A DNA stretch of 64,000 bases. Source: an uncultured Roseburia sp. (GTDB taxonomy: Bacteria > Bacillota > Clostridia > Lachnospirales > Lachnospiraceae). The notes under the pieces were generated by a model. The model was not told the DNA's origin. It saw nothing but the letters and a program-made list of their open reading frames with translations, and did no database searches. Shown piece by piece: positions 1 to 8,241 of the stretch (position 1 is its first letter; each line of letters begins with the position of its first letter). The position numbers and the translations under genes were made by a program. The stretch spans positions 1-64,000 of the forward strand of contig CALZGM010000016.1 in NCBI GenBank assembly GCA_945787015.1, given 5' to 3'.

Positions 1-734
1 AGTGGTAATACTTTTCCTCCCATAACATCTTCCATCCTTTCCCTTAGTTTTTGCTCTTTTCTAAGTAAATGTCGCATAACCCGTTGCATCATTCTCAACA
101 AATCGTGGAAAAGTCCTGTTTCATCCTCTTTTGTAATCTTTTCCAGATGTTCTATTATTTTTCTGTATTCTGCCAACAACTGATTGGTTCTCACACTATT
201 ACTAGCTATTTTGGAAAGTTCCTTCTCATAATTCATGATATAATACGGCAGTAAAATCAGCAAGTTCTTTTGAAAAATTTCCTCGATTTTGTAATCTTTT
301 AGTTTCAAAACCGGAACCCGGTATGTAACACACTGTCCATCAGAAAAGATAACTTCCATGGATTCTTCTGATAACGTATTCTTTGTAGTACGAAGATAAA
401 TGATACTCGAACGTGGAAAATATATTTTTTCCTTATTTCCTGTTCTTATGCTTTCCGATAAGGCAATCATGAAATCATACTCTATCATTCTAATTACCAT
501 ATTTCCATCCCTGGTGCTTTGGCACTCAAAATGATACGTTTTCCCATCTACTTCATTGCAGCTGTCTGCGATTACTTTTGCAAGCAGCTTTTGATGCTCC
601 TCAGGCAAGCGGTTCACTCTTGTTTCCAATGGATAAGAAGTCTGAAACACTTCATTGATAAGTGGAATCAAAAGTTCCGGACGCCGCTCCTGGATTGTCC
701 TTAGAACATCGTCAAAAATCGTTGTGTTTCCCAT
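1..734 (-). CDS. Rpn/PD-(D/E)XK nuclease-family 'transposase', cut by window edge
   Basis: The reading frame is open from an ATG at 732-734 to the left edge, about 244 codons, so the C-terminus is missing. A good AGGAGG-type ribosome site lies just upstream. The protein starts MGNTTIFDDVLRTI and contains LLIPLINEVFQTSYP, then DSCNEV and the YHFECQS segment followed by IRMIEYDFMIAL. This Asp plus Glu-X-Gln arrangement is the degenerate PD-(D/E)XK core of the Rpn family, annotated as recombination-promoting nucleases or PD-(D/E)XK transposases. Family members are DNA endonucleases linked to recombination, often multicopy in Lachnospiraceae. Further relatives occur in this window at 20.9, 24.6 and 47.9 kb. 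Family assignment is from motif recognition; activity is inferred. Confidence 0.8.
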   Translation of the reverse strand, partial: MGNTTIFDDVLRTIQERRPELLIPLINEVFQTSYPLETRVNRLPEEHQKLLAKVIADSCNEVDGKTYHFECQSTRDGNMVIRMIEYDFMIALSESIRTGNKEKIYFPRSSIIYLRTTKNTLSEESMEVIFSDGQCVTYRVPVLKLKDYKIEEIFQKNLLILLPYYIMNYEKELSKIASNSVRTNQLLAEYRKIIEHLEKITKEDETGLFHDLLRMMQRVMRHLLRKEQKLRERMEDVMGGKVLP

Positions 735-898
735 GTTTTCCTCCTGTTATGTAGTTGTAACTGTGATATAAAAAGCATGAATTTCCATCGCTCTTGTGAA
801 ATGTACCGTGCCTACTGTTCTGGCACCAGAAGTGTACTTTAGAAAGGGATTTTGTACCTTTGGTTATTTGCAATTTGATTTTTACCACCTAGAATTAT

Positions 899-958
899 AA
901 AACACCATAGAAGGCTGCTTCAAAATTATGATTGAAGCCACGCCTCCTATGGTGTTTT
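899..958 (-). terminator. Rho-independent terminator-like hairpin
   Basis: A perfect 12-bp inverted repeat (899-910 with 947-958) plus an inner TGCTTCAA/TTGAAGC pairing abuts the stop codon of the gene at 959-1546. On the minus strand the stem is followed by TTATAATTCT. It is well placed to end transcription of the 2278 to 959 gene pair. Confidence 0.7.
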
Positions 959-1546
959 CTACTCTGCGACGATTTCTCCCACATCACCAGAACCGGTCTC
1001 TTCCTGTGGCACTGCCGGCAAATCTCCCTGCGCCGTAGTATTATCTGCTACGCCCTCCGGGTCATATTCTCCGCCTTCTTTCTTCCAAAGTGATTCATAT
1101 TCTTTCTGTTTCTCCTTCATAGCCGCCATCATAATCTGAGCCTGTTTTGCTTTTCCATAAAGGTCAGAATCATACTCCATCACTTTCTTTTCATCGCTGT
1201 ATGGCACCTTGTCACCGGCACACATACGGGCAACGGTCGTCATTATTTTAGACAAGGTTGCTGCCATACCGGTTTCCGGATCCGCAAGGGCCCTGGCATT
1301 CTCTGCATTCGCAGCGGCGCACCATTGTTCTGTTAATCCGTCAAGGATTTTCTGATTTTCTTCAAATTCTTTCTTTGTTGCTTCTATTGAAAGTTCAAGG
1401 GTCGCTGCTTCATTAGACCATGCAGCATCTCCGGTTGCTTCAAACTTTGATTTTGCCGTATCTCTTTGTTTTACAAGGTCTCTGGTCTGGTTCACCAGCC
1501 TTTGTCTATATTCTCGGTAGATTGGCATAGCATCCTTTAATTTCAT
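959..1546 (-). CDS. Hypothetical coiled-coil protein, 195 aa
   Basis: I do not recognise a named family. The protein is soluble, highly charged and mostly helical, with a long probable coiled coil over residues 10-75, a helical segment rich in Met/Lys/Gln at 125-155, and an acidic, Pro/Gly-rich tail. There is no signal peptide or membrane segment. It lies 18 nt after the next gene (1565-2278) on the same strand and is followed directly by a terminator, so the two form a small operon. The start ATG has GGAAGGATG-type upstream spacing. Conserved co-occurrence of the two genes would support a joint role; none can be assigned here. Confidence 0.6.
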   Translation of the reverse strand: MKLKDAMPIYREYRQRLVNQTRDLVKQRDTAKSKFEATGDAAWSNEAATLELSIEATKKEFEENQKILDGLTEQWCAAANAENARALADPETGMAATLSKIMTTVARMCAGDKVPYSDEKKVMEYDSDLYGKAKQAQIMMAAMKEKQKEYESLWKKEGGEYDPEGVADNTTAQGDLPAVPQEETGSGDVGEIVAE

Positions 1547-1564
1547 CGAATCACATCCTTCCCG

Positions 1565-2278
1565 CTATCCGCGAAAATCTATGTGCTGTCCCAGTGCACT
1601 TTCTTCTGCTGTTTGTACAGTATCACTCATCTGGTTGAAATAATAATCCTGTATCTTTTGCATCAGTTCTTCCATTGAATTCGCTATAATAGTAACGGTT
1701 TCTTCTCCGATATCTTTAGATTCATGAAGCCGTTCTTCCTTTTCCTTCTTCTCGGCTTTCTTTTCTGCTGCTTTTTTTGCTTCCTTTTTCTCAGCGGCTT
1801 TCTTTTCGATACGGGCTTTCTGGTCAGCGGCAGATTTTTTTAACACGGCAAAATAAGATGCTGTTCCGCTGTCATTTGCCTGCATTCCATATCCTTTTAC
1901 ATTTCCGCTTTGACCCGACGCTTCTATTTGCGATTTTAGCTGTGTCAATCCAGAGGCTGCATTTTTTATGATGCTCTCATATTGTTTGCGGTAGGTTTCA
2001 TCAGTAGCCATGCGCTCGATTTTTTCTTCATCAATTAAAACAACCATTTTACTCGCATTTGCATAGGATGCGGCATTTGCCTGTGCATTCGCTTTCTGAT
2101 CCTTACTGACGAGGATAAATTCCATATTGGAATATTTGTTTTTCAATTCCTCATAATACTTTGCGCCTTCTTCAGAAAGCTTTACATTCCCGATGGTTTT
2201 CCCATAGTTTTCTGTTATTTTTTCTGTCTGGGTGTTTTTGTAGTTATAGGATGGTTCATAACTGTTATTGATTTTCAT
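1565..2278 (-). CDS. Hypothetical protein, DUF6033-like, 237 aa
   Basis: The frame extends upstream to 2320, but the start at ATG 2276-2278 (MKINNSYEPSYNYKN) is preferred because AGGAGT lies at 2284-2289, six bases before it. The N-terminal half carries KLSEEGAKYYEELKNKYSNMEF and a segment SKMVVLIDEEKIERMATD; the middle (residues about 155-190) is a Lys/Ala/Glu-rich charged helix made of AEKKEAKKAAEKK-type repeats; the C-terminus is amphipathic. The ERMATDETYRKQYE region resembles proteins annotated DUF6033 in Lachnospiraceae; that name is from memory and unverified. It is first of a two-gene unit with 959-1546. Function unknown. Confidence 0.6.
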   Translation of the reverse strand: MKINNSYEPSYNYKNTQTEKITENYGKTIGNVKLSEEGAKYYEELKNKYSNMEFILVSKDQKANAQANAASYANASKMVVLIDEEKIERMATDETYRKQYESIIKNAASGLTQLKSQIEASGQSGNVKGYGMQANDSGTASYFAVLKKSAADQKARIEKKAAEKKEAKKAAEKKAEKKEKEERLHESKDIGEETVTIIANSMEELMQKIQDYYFNQMSDTVQTAEESALGQHIDFRG

Positions 2279-2443
2279 ATTGGACTCCTTTCCAACGATA
2301 GGTTGCAAATCCCTTTGCATATTCTTTGTTTGCTTTATAATTGGTATATCGGTACTGTTTTCATAATAGTTAATCCGCGTTGTGCATAAAAAATGGACAT
2401 AGAAAATCTTCTTCTATGCCCAATATACATTCCAGTACAAAAG

Positions 2444-3658
2444 TTACAACTTCTTAATCCGCTCCAATGCAGTCACTGTATTCTCGTAGCTTCCGAATGC
2501 AGTCAATCTGAAGTAGCCTTCCCCGCTCGGTCCGAAGCCGGAGCCCGGTGTACCTACTACATTCGCATTTTCCAATAAGTAATCAAAGAATTCCCAGGAG
2601 GTCATCTGCTCCGGTGTCTTAAGCCAGATGTATGGTGCGTTTACACCGCCAAATACGGTATAACCGGCATCCTTTAATCCTTCCTTGATGGTCTTTGCAT
2701 TGTTCATATAATATGCTACCTGCTGCTTTAATTCTGCCTTTCCGGCATCGGAGTAAACTGCCTCGCCTGCGCGCTGCACGATGTATGGTGCTCCGTTAAA
2801 CTTGGTGCCGTGGCGTCTTGCCCACATCGCATGTAAGGAAACATCACCGCATTTTAATTCCTTTGGAACCACGGTAAAGCCTAAACGCACGCCGGTGAAG
2901 CCTGCGTTCTTAGAAAAACTGCGAAGCTCGATGGCACAGGTTTTTGCACCCTCACATTCGTAGATGGAATGTGCCACATCGTCCTCGGAAATATATGCTT
3001 CATAAGCAGCATCGTAAATGATGACTGCTCCGTTTTTATTTGCATAATCAACCCATTCCTGTAACTGGCTCTTTGTGATGGTCGTTCCGGTTGGATTATT
3101 CGGCAGACATAAGTAGATGATGTCCGGTGTCTCCTTCGGGAATTCCGGTACGAAATTATTTTCCATGGTGCATGGCATGTAAATGACATCGCTCCACATT
3201 TCTGTCTTCGGGTCATAAGTGCCTGTTCTGCCGGCCATTACGTTGGAATCTACATATACCGGATAAACAGGGTCGCAGACAGCAATTTTATTATCTACGG
3301 AAAAAATCTCCTGAATGTTACCGGAATCACTCTTTGCCCCATCGGACACGAAGATTTCATCTGCCGAAATATCACAGCCTCTTGCTACATAGTCATTTTT
3401 TGCAATGGCACTTCTTAAAAATTCGTAACCAAGGTCCGGTGCATAGCCATGGAAAGTAGCTGCATTTCCCATTTCATCCACTGCACTGTGCATTGCTGCA
3501 ATAATGCTTGGTGCGATTGGCTGTGTTACATCACCAATTCCAAGACGGATGATGCTCTTTTGGGGATTTGCTGCGCTGTATGCATTTACTTTTTTTGCAA
3601 TGGTGCTAAACAGATAGCTTCCCGGAAGCTTCTGATAATTATCGTTTACTTTAAACAT
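2444..3658 (-). CDS. dapL: LL-diaminopimelate aminotransferase
   Basis: This PLP enzyme converts tetrahydrodipicolinate plus glutamate to LL-diaminopimelate in one step of the lysine/peptidoglycan pathway, bypassing the succinylase and acetylase routes. It is 404 aa, the usual DapL length. The family opening [17 protein letters not shown] is present, along with the fold-type I signatures LPNNPTGTT, the YDAAYEAY segment and the PLP-lysine motif [14 protein letters not shown]. The start at 3656-3658 is chosen over an ATG 15 nt upstream because the upstream codons form the GGAGG ribosome site for it. A strong promoter (3726-3754) and a leader hairpin (3677-3701) precede it, so it is probably monocistronic. 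Confidence 0.95.
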   Translation of the reverse strand: MFKVNDNYQKLPGSYLFSTIAKKVNAYSAANPQKSIIRLGIGDVTQPIAPSIIAAMHSAVDEMGNAATFHGYAPDLGYEFLRSAIAKNDYVARGCDISADEIFVSDGAKSDSGNIQEIFSVDNKIAVCDPVYPVYVDSNVMAGRTGTYDPKTEMWSDVIYMPCTMENNFVPEFPKETPDIIYLCLPNNPTGTTITKSQLQEWVDYANKNGAVIIYDAAYEAYISEDDVAHSIYECEGAKTCAIELRSFSKNAGFTGVRLGFTVVPKELKCGDVSLHAMWARRHGTKFNGAPYIVQRAGEAVYSDAGKAELKQQVAYYMNNAKTIKEGLKDAGYTVFGGVNAPYIWLKTPEQMTSWEFFDYLLENANVVGTPGSGFGPSGEGYFRLTAFGSYENTVTALERIKKL

Positions 3659-3676
3659 TTGTCTGTCCTCCATTCT

Positions 3677-3701
3677 GTATCGGCTTCAACGTTGCCGATA
3701 C
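3677..3701 (-). promoter_or_regulatory. Perfect stem-loop in the dapL 5' leader
   Basis: GTATCGGC (3677-3684) and GCCGATAC (3694-3701) form an 8-bp perfect stem with a 9-nt loop. It sits between the promoter and the ribosome site of dapL, only 5 nt from the GGAGG. It could affect mRNA stability or translation, or be a protein-binding dyad. Confidence 0.45.
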
Positions 3702-3725
3702 TTAAGTCACATAAAACTTGCTAAC

Positions 3726-3754
3726 AGTATAGCAGACAAATTTCCGGCTTGCAA
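3726..3754 (-). promoter_or_regulatory. Sigma-A promoter for dapL
   Basis: On the minus strand TTGCAA (3749-3754) and TATACT (3726-3731) are separated by exactly 17 nt. The distance to the dapL start allows a leader of roughly 60 nt holding the 3677-3701 stem-loop. Confidence 0.7.
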
Positions 3755-3765
3755 CACTTTTTTGT

Positions 3766-4542
3766 TTACTTGGAAACTATTTTTAATACCTTTTCATACT
3801 TCATCGGTCCGCCAAAAAGATCCAGCGCACTTCCAATTGTCACATTGACATGGTTCTGCCCAAGGTGCTTTAACTGCTCCAAATCCGAATAACTGCCCAC
3901 GCCGCCTGCGTAAGTAACCGGGATTTCATCCCATTCCCCCAGCATACGGACCAGTTCTGTTTCGATACCGCTTGCCTTTCCCTCTACATCCACCGCATGG
4001 ATTAGAAATTCATCGCAGCTGTCCTTTAACCTATTTAATAAGGAAAGCGTTACTTTTTCTTCGGTAAATTTCTGCCAGCGGTCTGTCACGATAAAATATC
4101 CCCCATCGCGTTTTCTACAGCTTAAGTCCAATACCAGGCGTTCTTTTCCGACAGCCGCAACTAATCTGTCCAGGCGCTCATAGTCAATGTGTCCGTCCCG
4201 GAATACATAGGAAGTCACAATTACATGGCTTGCTCCCGCCGCAAGAAATTCCTTCGCATTTTCTGCTGTAATGCCGCCGCCAATCTGCAAACCACCCGGA
4301 TAAGCCGCCAGTGCTTTTAGCGCCTGCGCTTTGGTTGCTTCATAATATTCGCTTTCCTTTGCATTCAGCAAAATAATGTGTCCGCCGCGAATCCCCGCTT
4401 CTTTATACATATGTGCATAAAATGCCGCGTCCTGTTCGGACACAAAATTTTCTTTTGCAGCATTTCCTGCGTCTCTAAGGCTACCGCCCACAATCTGTTT
4501 TACTTTTCCATTATGAATATCGATACATGGCCGAAATTCCAT
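3766..4542 (-). CDS. hisA: Phosphoribosyl-formimino-AICAR ribotide isomerase, eukaryotic type
   Basis: HisA isomerises ProFAR to PRFAR, the fourth step of histidine synthesis, in the cytoplasm. The 258-aa protein opens with FRPCIDIHNGKVKQIVGGSLRD and has LQIGGGIT, VLDLSCRK and VTYAGGVGSYSDLEQL, giving the two catalytic Asp of the half-barrel repeats. The opening RPCIDIH.G.VKQIVGG and the long FIVTDRWQKFT insertion match the yeast/plant HIS6 subtype rather than the standard bacterial HisA. No other his gene is near. It is divergent from guaB. The start is supported by AAGGTGG seven bases upstream. The subtype call rests on motif memory, the enzyme call is firm. Confidence 0.88.
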   Translation of the reverse strand: MEFRPCIDIHNGKVKQIVGGSLRDAGNAAKENFVSEQDAAFYAHMYKEAGIRGGHIILLNAKESEYYEATKAQALKALAAYPGGLQIGGGITAENAKEFLAAGASHVIVTSYVFRDGHIDYERLDRLVAAVGKERLVLDLSCRKRDGGYFIVTDRWQKFTEEKVTLSLLNRLKDSCDEFLIHAVDVEGKASGIETELVRMLGEWDEIPVTYAGGVGSYSDLEQLKHLGQNHVNVTIGSALDLFGGPMKYEKVLKIVSK

Positions 4543-4635
4543 CTTTTTTCCACCTTCCGAATCAACTTTAAAAAAAGCATAACATACTTACTTTTTTATG
4601 CAAATATTTTTTATAAAAAGAATTCGTTGTAAACA

Positions 4636-4664
4636 TTGACAGACCACAAAATTTTTGCTATGAT
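4636..4664 (+). promoter_or_regulatory. Sigma-A promoter for guaB
   Basis: TTGACA (4636-4641), 17-nt spacer, TATGAT (4659-4664): a near-consensus promoter. The start of guaB is about 95 nt downstream, leaving a leader that contains the stem-loop at 4685-4714. Confidence 0.85.
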
Positions 4665-4684
4665 ACCACAAATATACATGATGG

Positions 4685-4714
4685 GACACTTTATCATCTA
4701 AGTATCAAAGTGTC
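4685..4714 (+). promoter_or_regulatory. Stem-loop in guaB leader
   Basis: GACACTTT (4685-4692) and AAAGTGTC (4707-4714) are perfectly complementary with a 14-nt loop. It lies early in the guaB transcript. I could not match it to the purine riboswitch core. It may be an mRNA-stability hairpin or an operator for a purine-responsive repressor. Confidence 0.4.
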
Positions 4715-4761
4715 ATATAATTATATACAACATACCTAATAAGAGAAAGCGAGGACAATGA

Positions 4762-6219
<1,458 letters not shown>

Positions 6220-6253
6220 TTTTTAATAAGAAAGATTTTGAGGTGATTTATTT

Positions 6254-7534
6254 TTGGACACGGGTGACATAGTTTCGCTTATTATTCTTGCCATTTTACT
6301 TATTTTATCAGCATTTTTCTCTTCTGCAGAGACTGCGCTTACGACGGTAAATAAAATTCGTCTGCGTTCTCTTGCAGAAGCAGGTGACAAGCGTGCAAAA
6401 CAGGTTCTTGCTATTACGGAGGACTCCGGTAAATTATTGAGTGCCATTTTAATTGGAAATAATATTGTAAACCTTTCTGCATCTTCTTTGGCTACAACCT
6501 TAGCGGTAAGTCTTTGGGGAAGCATTGGTGCCGGTATTGCTACAGGTATTCTAACCTTTCTGATTCTTATTTTTGGTGAAATTTCCCCAAAAACGCTGGC
6601 AACCATTCATGCAGAAAAGTTGTCATTAACTTATTCCGGTCCGATTTCCGTCATTATGAAGGTCTTGACTCCGGTTATTTTCATTATCAACAAACTGGCT
6701 ATGGGCTTTTTGTTCCTGATTGGTGTAAAACCGGACGCTTCAGACGCCCAGATGACAGAAGAAGATCTTCTAACTATCATCGATGTTAGTAAGGAAGAAG
6801 GGGTCATTGAATCTGAAGAGCATGAAATGATTAATAATCTGTTTGATTTCGGTGATTCTCAGGCAAAAGAGGTAATGATTCCCCGAATTGATATGATTTT
6901 TGCAAATGTTGATAGTACTTACGACGAGTTAATCGCTATTTTCAAGGAAAATATGTTTACACGTCTTCCGGTTTACGAGGATAATACGGATAATGTAATC
7001 GGTATACTAAACATGAAAGACTTACTGCTATATACCGATAAGGAGCATTTTTCCATCCGTGAAATTATCCGTGAACCTTACTTTACTTATGAGCATAAGA
7101 ATACAGCTGAGCTTTTTATGGAGATGCGTAAATCTTCCATTTCACTTGCAATTGTTTTAGATGAGTATGGTGCAACTGCCGGATTGATTACATTAGAAGA
7201 CTTGCTTGAAGAAATCGTTGGTGAAATTCGTGATGAGTATGATACCGACGAAGAAGACCCTATCCATCAGATCAGCGAGCGCGAATTTCTTGTTTCCGGT
7301 TCTACGAACCTCGAGGATTTATGTGAGAAATTAGATTTGAATTTCACCTCTGACGACTATGATACCATCGGTGGTTATCTGATTGGTCTTTTAGACCATC
7401 TGCCGGAGAAAAACGAAATCATCATTACCGATGATGATGTGCTTCTTCGGGTAGACCAAATGGACAAAAATCGTATTGAAAAAATATATATTAAAAAACC
7501 TCTTCCACAGGAAGAAAGAGATGATGCCAAATAG
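6254..7534 (+). CDS. CNNM/CorC-type membrane protein with CBS pair (hemolysin family)
   Basis: The 426-aa protein starts at TTG 6254, supported by GAGGTG eight bases upstream. Residues 1-150 form a CNNM (DUF21) transmembrane domain with four hydrophobic stretches, including LIILAILLILSAFFSSAETALT and GILTFLILIFGEISPKT. Two CBS modules follow at about 205-325 (opening KEVMIPRID), and a C-terminal CorC_HlyC domain at about 340-420. Relatives act as magnesium/cobalt efflux or export regulators and are often mislabelled hemolysins. It lies just downstream of guaB with no terminator between, so co-transcription is likely. Substrate is inferred from family only. Confidence 0.88.
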   Translation: MDTGDIVSLIILAILLILSAFFSSAETALTTVNKIRLRSLAEAGDKRAKQVLAITEDSGKLLSAILIGNNIVNLSASSLATTLAVSLWGSIGAGIATGILTFLILIFGEISPKTLATIHAEKLSLTYSGPISVIMKVLTPVIFIINKLAMGFLFLIGVKPDASDAQMTEEDLLTIIDVSKEEGVIESEEHEMINNLFDFGDSQAKEVMIPRIDMIFANVDSTYDELIAIFKENMFTRLPVYEDNTDNVIGILNMKDLLLYTDKEHFSIREIIREPYFTYEHKNTAELFMEMRKSSISLAIVLDEYGATAGLITLEDLLEEIVGEIRDEYDTDEEDPIHQISEREFLVSGSTNLEDLCEKLDLNFTSDDYDTIGGYLIGLLDHLPEKNEIIITDDDVLLRVDQMDKNRIEKIYIKKPLPQEERDDAK

Positions 7535-7549
7535 CATCATCTCTTTTTT
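7517..7549 (+). terminator. Intrinsic terminator after guaB-CNNM operon
   Basis: AGAGATGATGC (7517-7527) pairs perfectly with GCATCATCTCT (7534-7544), with a six-base loop, followed by a run of T. The stem overlaps the stop codon of the CNNM gene. It may serve the convergent gene ending at 7548 as well. Confidence 0.9.
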
Positions 7550-8180
7550 ATAGCTGTTCTATCATTCGATTCATCGCGCAATCCAACTCTCGCAAAAAGT
7601 ACCTGCGGGTTTCAGACACATAAAATGGTGCCTCTTTGCACATATAACGATCCAGGTGTCCCCTCTCACATGCCAGTTGAAATTCCGGATTAAAGGGTAC
7701 GACTGCGATTTGCTCCGTTGGAATGCGATATAACCATTGTAATTTCTGTTGGTTGTAAAATGCTTCTTTTTGATAACAGCTAACCAGATAAACAGATTTT
7801 GCAGAAAATCTGACATGCTGTAAAAAGAAGGTATCAAAAGCTTTGGCAGTCTGGGGGAGATTGATTACCACAAGGTCAGCCTTCTTCATGAACTGCCTGG
7901 TCCATTCATCCGTCCGTTTTCCACAGTCAATAAATGTCATACTTCTCTGTTCATCTATGCTTCCTGTACTTCGCAAGAACATTCCTTTTCGCTGTGTTAA
8001 CTCTAGTGCACTCTCAGTAAAATACGCACGCAAAGTAGTCCCTTCTGTCTGGCACAGGCTCATCCGATATCCATGGAAATACGCCATATAGCTCGCCAAT
8101 GCCACCAGATTGGATGTGGTTCCACACGCTGCTTCCCCACCCCAGAATACAATCATGTTATTTTTAATTTTTTCCTTCAC
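7548..8180 (-). CDS. ParA/CpaE-like P-loop protein with degenerate Walker A
   Basis: The 210-aa cytoplasmic protein begins VFWGGEAACGTTSNLVALASYMA, which has the position and context of the deviant Walker A of MinD/ParA/CpaE proteins but lacks the two lysines. MTFIDCGKR at about residue 80 replaces the Walker B region, and ADLVVINLPQ with VYLVSCYQ follow as the later beta strands. Such proteins in Lachnospiraceae are related to Tad-pilus CpaE ATPases, but no tad genes lie nearby. The start is GTG at 8178-8180 with AGGAGG four bases upstream. It is downstream of the helicase gene on the same strand (61-nt gap). Role unknown; nucleotide binding is doubtful. Confidence 0.6.
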   Translation of the reverse strand: MKEKIKNNMIVFWGGEAACGTTSNLVALASYMAYFHGYRMSLCQTEGTTLRAYFTESALELTQRKGMFLRSTGSIDEQRSMTFIDCGKRTDEWTRQFMKKADLVVINLPQTAKAFDTFFLQHVRFSAKSVYLVSCYQKEAFYNQQKLQWLYRIPTEQIAVVPFNPEFQLACERGHLDRYMCKEAPFYVSETRRYFLRELDCAMNRMIEQL

Positions 8181-8241
8181 GCATCCTCCTGTCTTCGAAC
8201 AGGTCTACGTGTTTATTAATCCAATGAAAAAGATAAAATTA

